From Onchidella celtica (Eukaryota; Mollusca; Gastropoda; Systellommatophora; Onchidiidae), in NCBI GenBank assembly GCA_963931925.1, contig OZ007570.1:27965974-28029973 (forward strand): DNA of 64,000 bases. The letters run 5' to 3'. A model generated the notes under the pieces. It was not told the DNA's origin, made no database searches, and worked only from the letters and a program-made list of their open reading frames with translations. The translations under genes were made by a program, and so were the position numbers. Within the stretch, counting starts at the first letter, position 1. Every line of letters starts with the position of its first letter. This document shows, piece by piece, positions 37,601 to 41,706 of the stretch.

Positions 37601-39461
37601 GAGAAAGCCCAGCGGGCGAACATAAGGGGAGCAGTCGGAAGACGGATGAGAGTGTTTTTTCCAGTGATGACTGGTGTCGGGGACGGGCCAAAGAGCCACC
37701 TCGGTGAGCACAGGGGATAGGCCAGCATAGGGCCGGAGGCCACACATAGGCCAGAAGTGAGGCTGTCGGTGCAGGACAGTAGAGGCACATAAAGTCGTGG
37801 CAGTCAGGCCACGGACAGGGACGTAGATATGAGCGTGAATGTGATAATGTACTATTGCCACGTTGATGGGCTATTGAAATGATAATGTACTATTGCCATG
37901 TTGATGGGCTATTGAAATGATAATGTGCTATTGCCCTGCTGAGGTGCTAGTGGAATGCTAAGGTGTATGACAATAGGAAGGTGATATTGAGAGACTGCGG
38001 TGCCAGTGAATTATTAATGTGCTATTAAGACCCTGAGGGGAGAGGCTGAGGCCGAAGTGCCTTTAGGAAGTAACTACCGGGTTGTGGATCCGAGGAAGAG
38101 TGCATGTGAGAATAAGGCCGTTGTACGGCAGTTAATTTCAATAATATAATGTATGTAATTGCGCTATTATCTGTATAATTATGTTTAAATAAATGTGTGA
38201 GTCTGATGGGTTGTTCTGTTAAGTGTTAAACTTGTTTGTTCGTGATTGTTGTCCTGTCATAAATTATTACATCTCCCAGTCTGGGATTTGTGACACTGTG
38301 CACCTGTGTCACACACCACAAGAATTCGTAACATTGCCTTAACCAGGTTTTCTTCATTTCCTCACAGCAGCTTATACATCATACCAGTATCCTTGCAATC
38401 CAACCTGAGACTGACTTAGGCCGTGGGGGCAATCAGAAATGCCAACTGTGATTTTTTTGAAGCAATAATACAGTTGAAATTATATATATATGGGACCAAC
38501 AGCAATTTGCTGAGACCCTCAAGAGACAAACATGGAATAACACACCACTATTGGCAGTCTCCACTACAAACTTGAACAGGCCTGCCAGCTCCTGTTTCTT
38601 CTTACTGCTTTTGGCTCTGGCTGAATTAGTCTTCTTTGCTTTCAGGGCTTCTATTTCAGTTTTTATGTAATTGTTAATATCCTGAAAGGAAATAAAGTAA
38701 AAAATAATTTAAAAAAAAAGAAATGCAACAAGTGCTTAAAGGACAATCTATAAACATTTCAGTTAACAAGACTATTCTAACTTTAGTGTTCATTCATTTC
38801 AGAGAGTTTTGTCAGAGAACAGGATTTAAAGGCCCTAGAAATGAGTGAAAGTAAGCAATGATGAAAACTGCAAATGCATAAAGATATACTGATTGTTAGA
38901 ATGATCAAATTTTCTTGTAATATGTTTTCAGACTCACTACATGTCTATGCCTTGTTTCCACATGCAGAATTTTTCAGATAAATCATTTAAGTCAAACTGC
39001 TACAAATAGAGTCTTATGCTGTAACTTTCTACAGTAATAATAATCAATCTTCATGCTAGGAAGATGGGGCCTCATGTAAAATGACAATTATGTAAACAAC
39101 AAAACATTTGCCTGGGAAGACCCAGTGCATGGCTCAGTATTCTGTTTAAATCAAAACATAATTCAAGAAATGAGAAAGGAAAGAGTCATGAAATGGGACT
39201 GAAAGGTCAAGGATGACAGTGAAAAACTTTCATTTTGTGAAGCTCATGATATAAAAATTTGTGGCCCACCACTATTTCCACCATTTACCTTCCATTTCCT
39301 TAACACAAAAATTTACGTGCAAACCACTATTTCATAAAGTAACAAACCTGGAGAACCTTGTCCCAGGTCAAAACCTCTGCATCTTCTTTTGTTGAGTTAT
39401 CATCCAGGACTTTAGTTACAGAGCTGGTATCTAAGAGTTCTCTCAAACGTGTTGCATTACG
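1506..39461 (-). CDS. ATM: ATM serine/threonine kinase, N-terminal and central part (29 exons, partial at both ends)
   Basis: ATM is the nuclear PI3K-like kinase that is activated by DNA double-strand breaks through MRN and phosphorylates checkpoint and repair targets. Exons in transcript order: 39461-39348, 38681-38546, 36553-36389, 36006-35847, 35458-35296, 34097-33993, 33132-33062, 32634-32574, 30553-30375, 28272-28165, 27521-27399, 26826-26193, 25467-25162, 24709-24613, 24113-23884, 23552-23470, 23103-22945, 22519-22450, 21020-20860, 19417-19309, 18638-18465, 17315-17161, 16670-16403, 15663-15560, 12678-12540, 11288-11092, 9783-9672, 8974-8732, 1644-1506. They join to 4,765 nt without a stop and with matching phases at every junction. 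Segments that read like vertebrate ATM include CEKQSLL (human CEKQALF), VPWLQI-like IPWLQI, LPYLIHNWL, ILVHILPVFA, EPNPPF and LNPLPNSPQLQELR. The segment is helical-repeat solenoid. The first coding exon and the FAT, kinase and FATC domains are outside what could be found. Splice sites are by eye, so a few boundaries could shift by 3-9 nt. Confidence 0.93.
1715..1749 (+). repeat. Left terminal inverted repeat
   Basis: Pairs with 5162-5196 at 34 of 35 bases; the one difference is at position 1741 (A instead of G). Confidence 0.85.
3020..4815 (-). pseudogene. Transposase-like pseudogene of the 1.7-5.2 kb transposon
   Basis: Several minus-strand frames together encode one transposase-like protein. 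An N-terminal part has VSVCKIMFLNTTGLTKW (near 4120-4180). The middle has the Cys motif KPRKDQCDTC (near 3780). The C-terminal part has VVTIDLQ, CYLWHE, YSDGCSYQNRN and KFLQKGHTHM (3300-3660). The Asp of IDLQ, the Asp of SDGC and a Glu just after HTHM could form a DDE triad. The frame is broken: a shift near 3300, in-frame stops near 3240 and 3165, and stops around 4200 and 4500-4810. I know this architecture from unannotated transposase families of cnidarians, insects and molluscs but cannot name the superfamily with certainty. It ends near 3020 with a stop. Confidence 0.65.
5162..5196 (-). repeat. Right terminal inverted repeat
   Basis: Reverse complement of 1715-1749 except for one base; immediately followed by ACAG, the putative target duplication. 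Confidence 0.85.
5258..5269 (+). repeat. Target site duplication, left copy
   Basis: GCATAATGCCAT, identical to 8516-8527, next to the (ATG)n 3' tail of the LINE. Confidence 0.85.
5270..8515 (-). mobile_element. Full-length RTE-clade LINE with 12-bp target duplication
   Basis: The 12-mer GCATAATGCCAT occurs at 5258-5269 and 8516-8527 exactly outside the element. The minus-strand element starts near 8515 with a ~205-nt GC-rich leader containing GTAAGAGGCGACTAAAGG, a motif I associate with RTE 5' ends. It has one ORF (8310-5293) and ends with an (ATG)n tail at about 5270-5286, so the 3' UTR is very short, as is usual for RTE. It lies 62 bp from the DNA transposon and in sense with ATM. The complete structure and open frame suggest recent insertion. 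Confidence 0.88.
5293..8310 (-). CDS. RTE-type LINE protein: AP endonuclease plus reverse transcriptase
   Basis: 1,005 aa, uninterrupted. Residues ~34-290 are an exonuclease-endonuclease-phosphatase domain: it begins LRIASWNVRSM, then SETRW, YAPTNEA, IIMGDANAK and a C-terminal SDHHML. Such RTE domains are often mislabelled craniofacial development protein 2. Residues ~500-790 are the reverse transcriptase with YRGITLLS, GFRSNRSTTDQ, DYEKAFDSID, GVRQGCLLSP and the catalytic FADD at ~748. The C-terminus has the RTE-type WRWIGHTLRRPG and a basic GKRSRGRPR patch. The enzyme nicks target DNA and primes cDNA synthesis from its own RNA. All catalytic motifs look intact, so it may be functional. The start is the first ATG of the frame, just after the leader. 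Confidence 0.93.
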   Translation of the reverse strand: MGEGGASAPVDSMKDNGQSRKDATGPTAPSSSKSLRIASWNVRSMYEAGKSAQVTMEMRRYRLHILGVSETRWIQSGLKQLNTGEKILYSGREDKKHTEGVAIILSKHAQRSLRGWEPYGRRIILASFTTKNKNINMNIVQIYAPTNEATDEDKDDFYNQLQEIVDTLPRKDVNIIMGDANAKIGQDNTGYEDIMGCNGLGQMNENGERFASFCAFNSYVIGGSVFPHKRIHKATWISPDGVTENQIDHFCITRRFRRSLEDVIVQRGADVGSDHHMLLARLKLRLKKQGTRAGTKRRKFQVSLLDGDKKEEFQLTLRNRFKPLVDLEETVDLETHWAKVKGVFTSTCQDVIGEKKVEHKEWISQKSLDLIRIRRDLKERVNASRTRSSRVGNQEEYRASAKEVKKSIKKDKEEFIGMLAEKAEKAATGGHMRILYQTTKTLAGKYGKPEVPVKDYNRKAIFGKEAQAKRWIEHFNSLLNRPPPSNPPDILPARNDLPISCDPPTKAEINDAIKQLNRGKAAGPDQIPPEALKADAAGAAEGLHSLFSRIWIGGKFPKDWKEGHLVKLPKKGDLSNCSNYRGITLLSIPGKVFNRIILKRIQNATDQKLREEQAGFRSNRSTTDQIATLRIIVEQSLEWNSQLIVNFLDYEKAFDSIDRETLWRILRHYGIPEKMVNLIKSMYEGTSCRVVHDGELTDSFDIKTGVRQGCLLSPFLFILVIDWLMKETTSGGRNGIQWTPWTQLDDLDFADDLALLSHTHDQMQAKTTALNKISESIGLRIHPAKSKVLKIVAPLSEQVTVGDQPLEDVESFCYLGSIIDNKGGTEAEVKARIGKAQAAFTSLSKIWRTKDISLKTKLRIFNSNVKSVLLYGCETWNASQACIKRIQVFINRCLRKLLKIRWTDKVSNEIVWKRTRQNPVREEIGRRRWRWIGHTLRRPGNSITKKVLDWNPQGKRSRGRPRGTWRRARENDVQRSGKTWNNVKRLAHDREGWKVFVGGLYPDPG
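8516..8527 (+). repeat. Target site duplication, right copy
   Basis: GCATAATGCCAT, bordering the 5' end of the LINE. Confidence 0.85.
8732..8974 (-). CDS. ATM: ATM exon 28 (residues 1462-1542)
   Basis: 81 codons, phase 0 both sides. AAKHIHHIVDMVASSL matches human LENHLHVIVGTLIPL; NNLATAKAVLNPLPNSPQLQ matches [20 protein letters not shown]. Confidence 0.94.
9672..9783 (-). CDS. ATM: ATM exon 27 (residues 1424-1461)
   Basis: LDQQLAIASPSYEEEVILTT and LDILQSLFSKAL match the human INQRPSCIMDVSL and CCDLLSQVCQTAV segment. Ends in phase 0 at GAT|GTAAGT. Confidence 0.9.
11092..11288 (-). CDS. ATM: ATM exon 26 (residues 1359-1424)
   Basis: KQHRAHEQQRHLHMYGLFVH and GGRASVIRDI match human YKKHRILKIYHLFVSLL and GGAWAFVLRDV. 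The Arg codon is split AG|A. Confidence 0.94.
11560..12130 (-). pseudogene. Degenerate LINE fragment (C-terminal reverse transcriptase region)
   Basis: The minus strand, with several stops and shifts, reads like the end of a LINE pol: a VVFSLLYWCET segment, then HLKHLEQFHMRLLRKIMG (the family pattern is LLYGCETW...HMRCLRKIL) at about 11,870-11,990, and an IQPRELYAVWRSLIHRA segment near 11,650. No intact frame remains. It sits in the ATM intron between exons 25 and 26 and is much older than the RTE copy at 5-8 kb. Confidence 0.65.
12540..12678 (-). CDS. ATM: ATM exon 25 (residues 1312-1358)
   Basis: YPEPNPPFYSQEIIQMTLDY matches human [28 protein letters not shown] matches LEILSKSP. Ends in phase 0. 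Confidence 0.93.
13078..14195 (+). mobile_element. Non-autonomous piggyBac-like element, copy 1
   Basis: Flanked by TTAA at 13074-13077 and 14196-14199. The termini start CCCTCGTCCCACG and, reversed, CCCTAGTCCTGCG, an imperfect inverted repeat of the CCCT type known from piggyBac. Subterminal GTGGCCTCCCGCAGGA motifs recur near the right end (about 14,095-14,195). No transposase frame was found. It is 1,118 bp long, in the intron between ATM exons 24 and 25. A second copy in reverse orientation is at 21,090. Confidence 0.8.
15560..15663 (-). CDS. ATM: ATM exon 24 (residues 1278-1312)
   Basis: ISDFVNDNLGDIVVGVLNCL matches human [20 protein letters not shown]. The donor GAG|GTAGTC is weak at the +5 position but fits phase. 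Confidence 0.9.
16403..16670 (-). CDS. ATM: ATM exon 23 (residues 1188-1277)
   Basis: LILVHILPVFAERQHKDAES matches human KILVNILPYFAYEGTRDSG, and HARKCYKSLEAE matches TATKVYDMLKSE. The phase joins directly to exon 22 with no missing residues. Confidence 0.95.
17161..17315 (-). CDS. ATM: ATM exon 22 (residues 1137-1188)
   Basis: LTSHLPYLIHNWL and FPYQLLGYDSLSEFIR match human MASHLDYLVLEWL and FPFILLNYTNIEDFYR. The Arg codon is split AG|A. Confidence 0.95.
17679..18230 (+). repeat. Minisatellite, ~37-bp unit, about 15 copies
   Basis: Tandem units of the form GTCTTTTGGCCCTGGACTAC plus CTTACACCCTATAAGAA. The central units are nearly identical and the edges diverged, indicating expansion by slippage or unequal exchange. 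It sits in the intron between ATM exons 21 and 22. Confidence 0.92.
18465..18638 (-). CDS. ATM: ATM exon 21 (residues 1079-1136)
   Basis: LLTIMTSTPVCEKQSLLGLF matches human [20 protein letters not shown], one of the clearest anchors. LPHDITRK matches LEPHLVKK. Phase 0 on both sides. Confidence 0.95.
19309..19417 (-). CDS. ATM: ATM exon 20 (residues 1042-1078)
   Basis: LFVQQSTSGDR then a helical KQAFDRVFKLCNELLDIQ, matching human RLFQDTKGDSSR and LQQTAFENAYLKAQEG. Ends in phase 0 at CAG|GTCTGT. Confidence 0.88.
20860..21020 (-). CDS. ATM: ATM exon 19 (residues 989-1042)
   Basis: The acceptor at ACTTCAG|CATGACC was chosen over a downstream AG because only it keeps phase and restores DPDCTWGHVNV (human DPYSKWAILNV). 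VGQLFLRVLCEHKSSITIRS matches VNEVFTQFLADNHHQVRML. Confidence 0.9.
21090..22216 (-). mobile_element. Non-autonomous piggyBac-like element, copy 2 (inverted)
   Basis: Reverse-complement counterpart of the 13.1-14.2 kb element over its whole length, including the CGCAATAACAACAA block and the shared ends. TTAA is intact at 21086-21089; the other end has decayed to AGGATTCGA where AGGGTTAA is expected. It lies between ATM exons 18 and 19. Confidence 0.78.
22450..22519 (-). CDS. ATM: ATM exon 18 (residues 965-988)
   Basis: One base completes the Trp codon; LLASDGRPQLTLELGRAVVD matches human [20 protein letters not shown]. Ends in phase 0 at AAG|GTGAGT. Confidence 0.88.
22945..23103 (-). CDS. ATM: ATM exon 17 (residues 912-965)
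   Basis: LRHDQQVSCSILSHLRYIIP matches human YRRDQDVCKTILNHVLHVV, and IMTDFW matches VIGAFW. The donor TTTTG|GTAAG splits the Trp codon. Confidence 0.92.
23470..23552 (-). CDS. ATM: ATM exon 16 (residues 885-912)
   Basis: LLKVTKHLLTCDHKVTEANI and TILEAFK match human [22 protein letters not shown]. The Lys codon is split AA|A across the next intron. Confidence 0.9.
23884..24113 (-). CDS. ATM: ATM exon 15 (residues 808-884)
   Basis: FLDVTHLSEVEQIHLQCTEL followed by VRDHLLYLINLENFHPS and LHVIK matches human LLFLDMLKFLCLC, IRRKLLMLIDSSTLEPT and LHMYLMLLK. Confidence 0.9.
24613..24709 (-). CDS. ATM: ATM exon 14 (residues 776-808)
   Basis: Ser/Gly/Arg-rich, probably disordered linker, placed where human ATM has an acidic disordered stretch (SMEDDTNG). 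Sequence similarity is low; the call rests on the AG acceptor, the CAAG|GTAAGT donor and exact phase fit to both neighbours. Confidence 0.8.
25162..25467 (-). CDS. ATM: ATM exon 13 (residues 674-775)
   Basis: Phase 0 on both sides, 102 codons. It reads TRLLYLLWGE, then long helices with IVWSCLPASFVDMLIDI, aligning with the human LLVGVLGCYCY to NDIADICKSLASFI region. Confidence 0.9.
26193..26826 (-). CDS. ATM: ATM exon 12, the largest exon seen (residues 462-673)
   Basis: 634 nt. EIWNLFLPTFSRPS matches human EFWKLFTGSACRPS, SFPLRKSLISW matches SFSLKESIMKW, and MEIEKLCLQTSFDDF matches EVEELFLQTTFDKM. Human ATM also has one unusually large exon here. It carries the second copy of the HEQLK-QTV-Q segment as a lineage-specific insertion after the LQTSFDDF motif. 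Confidence 0.93.
27399..27521 (-). CDS. ATM: ATM exon 11 (residues 421-462)
   Basis: FQVLSALIQAI and VDQMNKLWSLAS match human CLTEVALCQ and SDLLKLWNKIW. A 29-nt stretch at 27432-27460 is nearly repeated in exon 12 (see findings). Confidence 0.9.
28165..28272 (-). CDS. ATM: ATM exon 10 (residues 385-421)
   Basis: LQILHRLLDRYPDSF matches human LQIATQLISKYPASL. The donor is AAAAG|GTGGGT. Phase at each side fits exons 9 and 11. Confidence 0.92.
30375..30553 (-). CDS. ATM: ATM exon 9 (residues 326-385)
   Basis: A Ser/Thr-rich low-complexity first half is followed by KQQRLSHENKALLEIIQ and AIPW. The end matches human KRKKIELGWEVIKDHL and LVPW; the Trp codon is split TG|G across the intron. Confidence 0.92.
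31004..31198 (+). repeat. Long direct repeat, copy 1, left of the solo LTR
   Basis: Starts GTATACATACAAAATATAAT and ends TAGTATTCATTC exactly where the LTR starts. Copy 2 is 32280-32473, about 98% identical (two or three substitutions and one 1-base deletion seen). Confidence 0.9.
31199..32279 (+). mobile_element. Solo LTR of the window's gypsy family (old copy)
   Basis: Aligns with the LTR of the 57.7 kb element and the solo LTR at 37.4 kb: shared AATAATTACGGG, GCAGTCGGAAGACT, CCAGTGATGACTGG, the TGTCGGGGACGGGCC-like block, AATAAATGTGTGAG and a CCAGTCTGGAATTTGTTACA end. It starts TGAGCGAGCG and ends ACA. No internal gag or pol sequence is present. It lies between two ~195-bp direct repeats, in the intron between ATM exons 8 and 9. 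Confidence 0.82.
32280..32473 (+). repeat. Long direct repeat, copy 2, right of the solo LTR
   Basis: Begins exactly where the LTR ends (TTACA|GTATAC) and repeats 31004-31198. It is followed by unique intron. Confidence 0.9.
32574..32634 (-). CDS. ATM: ATM exon 8 (residues 305-325)
   Basis: Short exon with STLNEKYVHFAADVFRQ, matching human AVKENLIELMADICHQVF. One base completes the Gly codon begun in the previous exon; ends in phase 0 at CAG|GTTAGT. Confidence 0.86.
33062..33132 (-). CDS. ATM: ATM exon 7 (residues 282-305)
   Basis: ISLLHGMIMADLIGGRR matches human [20 protein letters not shown]. The acceptor is GAGCAG|AGCC; a second AG three bases upstream keeps the frame, so a NAGNAG-type one-residue variant is possible. 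Confidence 0.85.
33993..34097 (-). CDS. ATM: ATM exon 6 (residues 247-281)
   Basis: LIDFLHLLVQVHHPVGA matches human VIIELFQLQIYIHHPKGA. The donor is taken as TGGAAG|GTTGGA, which keeps W-K next to S-Q as in the human KWRS segment; a donor at CAA|GTTTGG six bases earlier is also in frame. Confidence 0.88.
34152..34271 (-). other. Exon-like 39-codon ORF inside an ATM intron
   Basis: A good acceptor (TTTGTAG) is followed by ATG and 39 codons ending in TAA: MQQNASYLMKALKKWERKTK at the start. It is phase 0 relative to exon 5, so inclusion in ATM mRNA would stop translation. Exons 5 and 6 join perfectly without it and match ATM there. No similarity was recognised. Confidence 0.3.
34341..34541 (+). 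mobile_element. Small TTAA-type MITE (~200 bp)
   Basis: The ends CTCTTTCTGTCCCA and TGGGACAGAAAGAG are a perfect inverted repeat; TTAA follows at 34542-34545 and a mutated TCAA precedes. No coding potential. Intron between ATM exons 5 and 6. Confidence 0.65.
34811..35258 (+). mobile_element. Candidate TTAA-flanked MITE (~450 bp)
   Basis: Bounded by TTAA at 34807-34810 and 35259-35262 with CCCGGTCAAA and, reversed, CCCTTTGAAC at the ends. The inverted repeat is weak beyond CCC. It stops only 34 bp from the donor of ATM exon 5. Confidence 0.45.
35296..35458 (-). CDS. ATM: ATM exon 5 (residues 192-246)
   Basis: VIENILTSLNTFCRAVAPDS and ICHFGE, then VDLWNKSR, match human [27 protein letters not shown] and LLYIWTQHR. 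Ends in phase 0 at AAA|GTGAGA. Confidence 0.92.
35847..36006 (-). CDS. ATM: ATM exon 4 (residues 139-192)
   Basis: Two bases complete the split Asp codon; the exon ends with AG|GTAAGA. SLQKFFQFY and a Cys-rich helix pair (VLKCCALQGE) match the human LFSVYFRLY and IIHAVTKGCCSQTDG segment. Confidence 0.9.
36387..36388 (-). promoter_or_regulatory. ATM: Non-canonical GC splice donor after ATM exon 3
   Basis: The exon end AAAG|GCAAGA is the only junction that keeps frame with exon 4 (Asp codon G|AC). The surrounding bases match the strong consensus typical of GC-AG introns. Confidence 0.75.
36389..36553 (-). CDS. ATM: ATM exon 3 (residues 84-139), GC donor
   Basis: Contains VLLKYVLQVKSSWVKISPQW, equivalent to human [21 protein letters not shown]. 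The only donor compatible with the next exon's phase is AAAG|GCAAGA, so the following intron is of the GC-AG type. A nearby GTTTGA would break the frame. Confidence 0.92.
37424..38295 (+). mobile_element. Solo LTR of the gypsy family with 5-bp target duplication
   Basis: 872 bp, TGTCATGAGTGGAGTGAG at the start and GTCTGGGATTTGTGACA at the end, flanked on both sides by CTGTG (37419-37423 and 38296-38300). Its central blocks match the 5' LTR at 57.7 kb. It was formed by LTR-LTR recombination in the intron between ATM exons 2 and 3. Confidence 0.9.
38546..38681 (-). CDS. ATM: ATM exon 2 (residues 39-84)
   Basis: Phase 0 start, ends after one base of a Gly codon. DINNYIKTEIEALK followed by a Lys/Ser-rich stretch and LFKFVVETAN matches human KYIQKETECLR and LVKYFIKCAN. 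This is the N-terminal TAN region that binds partners in ATM/Tel1 proteins. Confidence 0.92.
39348..39461 (-). CDS. ATM: ATM exon 1 of those found (residues 1-38 of the partial protein)
   Basis: Phase 0 at both ends; AG acceptor, GTTTGT donor. The translation has RLRELLD and then TWDKVLQ, matching the human KFKRLIRD and NWDAVFRFLQ region near the N-terminus. An earlier exon of about 25 codons carrying the initiator Met should lie upstream but was not recognised between 39.5 and 51 kb. Confidence 0.87.
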
Positions 39462-39824
39462 CTGATTAGAAAAACATAACAATGTATTCAGCTGCAATGT
39501 CCACAGCCCTTGGACTCATTAACATTTACTCATTTTGCATGCTACTGGTATAAGTTGCATAAAACAAGTAGATTTCTTACTGTCCTAGATGAATTATCAA
39601 TTGTATATGAACAATAAATGCTTAAAATTATGACACCGGTTTTCCTTTTACTGTTTTATAAATTGAAGGAAACGGTTTGTTACTGTAGGCTTGTTTCAAA
39701 ACCCCTAAAATATGGAATTTTAAACTAATTTCGCAGATGTCTTTCAAAAAATTTAACTGTACTGGTGTCTCATGAAGGCCTTATCTACAGAGTAGTAGAA
39801 CTCTCATTATTTGTCTGATCCCTG

Positions 39825-40034
39825 AACTCTGCAGCCATCCATACTGTATAGCACATTTGCTAATCAAACTTTTTGTGCAGGTTCCTTTTAGTCTTACGTA
39901 TTGCCGTAAAACAAATCATCGATATACCTAACTCCACAGCCATCCATACTGTACAGTACCTATGCTAACCAAACTTCTTGTGCAGGTTCCTTTTAGTCTT
40001 CAGTAGTGCCATAAAACAATTCATCAATATACTA
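39825..40034 (+). repeat. Two-copy tandem duplication, ~105-bp unit
   Basis: Both units share GCCATCCATACTGTA and TTGTGCAGGTTCCTTTTAGT in the same order (39825-39929 and 39930-40034), with an estimated 80-85% identity. It lies upstream of ATM exon 1. Confidence 0.75.
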
Positions 40035-40646
40035 GGCCGGGAAGTATGTTTTCACAATTTTCAAGACAAGTGTTCACTTTTGCATTTCGCCATTGATGTT
40101 TACCAGTACTAAAAAATATATATTGCCCTTGATGGTTTGAGCTACACGTTAATAATGTGCCATGTTTACAGCATGTGGGGAAACATCCAAGTGCAACCAA
40201 ACCTTCACCACTCCCCACCCCTCAATTCAAAGTATCAATAAAACAACAGTACTGGTACCAACAAGAGTTGCAATGATATAATGGTGAACAAACAGCTACG
40301 ATCATGAGTCTATAAATTACAAAGACTTCAAGCCCATAGATTATAGATCACCCAGCCAGTAATTTGGAAGTATTTTCGAAAGTGAAAATGACAGACAAAG
40401 AAAAGAAGATAATAAAGAGATTGGGACAGACAGGAGCCTCTGTATTTCAGCAACATTTAAGGAAATTATGGGTAGACTGGTGTGGTATGTGGTATTTTGG
40501 GATTCAGTATTTTGTCTTAAAGGAGCGTAGGAGCGTGTTCCAATCACAGTGCTTAACTGTGAGCGACAGTTAGACTGACCCGCCCCCAAGACCGTGGGAG
40601 GATGGGAAAGAATCGTATAAAACCCCGGGCCTGTCAAGCCCCAAGC

Positions 40647-40739
40647 ACTGCGTCTCTTCCCCCAGTCGAGAGCAGGTGTGTGTGTTATTGAATAAACGTC
40701 TTTTGTGCCCTACAATAGACTTATATTCTTCTTTGACAG
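40647..40739 (+). repeat. 93-bp exact direct repeat, copy 1
   Basis: Identical to 41237-41329; contains TTATTGAATAAACGTCTTTT, with a polyadenylation signal. It ends GACAG followed here by GTACGT, which looks like a splice donor. Confidence 0.9.
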
Positions 40740-41236
40740 GTACGTGCTCTTTAATACTTAAAATACTGTTCTTGCTGATTTTAAGATGATAATATCAGAT
40801 GCTATCAGATCTTTACGATGAGTGTAACTCTGTAAGCAATAGATGTATTTTCCTCATAAGTATATTAGACTCTGGAAGTTATGAAAGAGTTCTGTGGTTA
40901 TGCTGTTTATATTGTTTTAGATACATGTAGCCTGCTGAAATGCCGTATACTATTAGCCTAACCGAGCAGAGTGTTTGCTCACAAATGTTATGTATATCGA
41001 CGACCACGATATTAGTGCGTACTGAATGTTTAGAAGTCTTTCGATAATATTGTTCTCTCTTTCTCTCTCTCTCTCTCTCTCTTTTTCTCTCTCTGATATC
41101 GCACATCTCATGTTGTGTTTATTATCTTCACTCTTGATTTATTTACGTTTTATACATATGTATTATTATTATGCTAGTCGTGTTAACTATGCCATGTATA
41201 CATTTGTCTTGTTGTTAATTGGTATACTGTTACACG

Positions 41237-41329
41237 ACTGCGTCTCTTCCCCCAGTCGAGAGCAGGTGTGTGTGTTATTGAATAAACGTCTTTTGTGCCC
41301 TACAATAGACTTATATTCTTCTTTGACAG
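41237..41329 (+). repeat. 93-bp exact direct repeat, copy 2
   Basis: Identical to 40647-40739 with different flanks on both sides. Confidence 0.9.
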
Positions 41330-41476
41330 TGTGAGCAGTTTTACCGCCCTGGCATGAACCGAGTGGATGTTGCGGCCTAACCAGCCGCAGTAACAAGAGT
41401 GAAACCCACATGAATGGTTCATCTACACCATATCTACACCTTCACCCTCACCCTAACACCATCTTGCTACAATTTC

Positions 41477-41496
41477 TGGCGCCCAACGTAGGGCGG
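41477..41496 (+). promoter_or_regulatory. Primer-binding site, tRNA-Lys type
   Basis: TGGCGCCCAACGTAGGGCGG starts with the TGGCGCCCAACG core known for Lys-tRNA-primed retroelements and sits just after an LTR-like CA end. Confidence 0.6.
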
Positions 41497-41633
41497 TAAC
41501 TGACTGTCAATCGAAAGCTGAAAGAGGACACAGCTTGGGACTGTGTTATGACTTGTATGACGAGGCACCGTGACCGGAATGACCACGTGTGAGTATCGCC
41601 GGTGCGCTGGCCTGAGAGCTGCAGCGAAGACTA

Positions 41634-41706
41634 CGAGACTGGCGACCCACCCAGGGATTCGCCGCTGACCTCGAGACTGGCGACCCACCCAGGGATTCGC
41701 CGCTGA
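41634..41706 (+). repeat. Tandem duplication in the leader, 38-bp period
   Basis: CGAGACTGGCGACCCACCCA... occurs at 41634 and again at 41672, each ending GATTCGCCGCTGA. It lies in the retroelement leader downstream of the primer-binding site. Confidence 0.85.

Larger units (their letters stand above)
40480..41471 (+). mobile_element. LTR-like region of a second LTR retroelement (5' boundary uncertain)
   Basis: A TATAAAA box at 40616-40622 and a GC-rich upstream segment are followed by a 93-bp block with AATAAA. That block is repeated exactly at 40647-40739 and 41237-41329. The region ends CTACA at 41471, five bases before a tRNA-Lys-like primer-binding site. The layout resembles U3-R-U5 with a duplicated R/U5 or two collapsed LTRs. 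No gag or pol frame follows, so the element is a remnant. Confidence 0.5.

Noticed and set aside
41026-41334. 102-codon plus-strand frame
   Set aside because: Its N-terminal half is translation of a (CT)n tract; the rest is retroelement LTR-like sequence.
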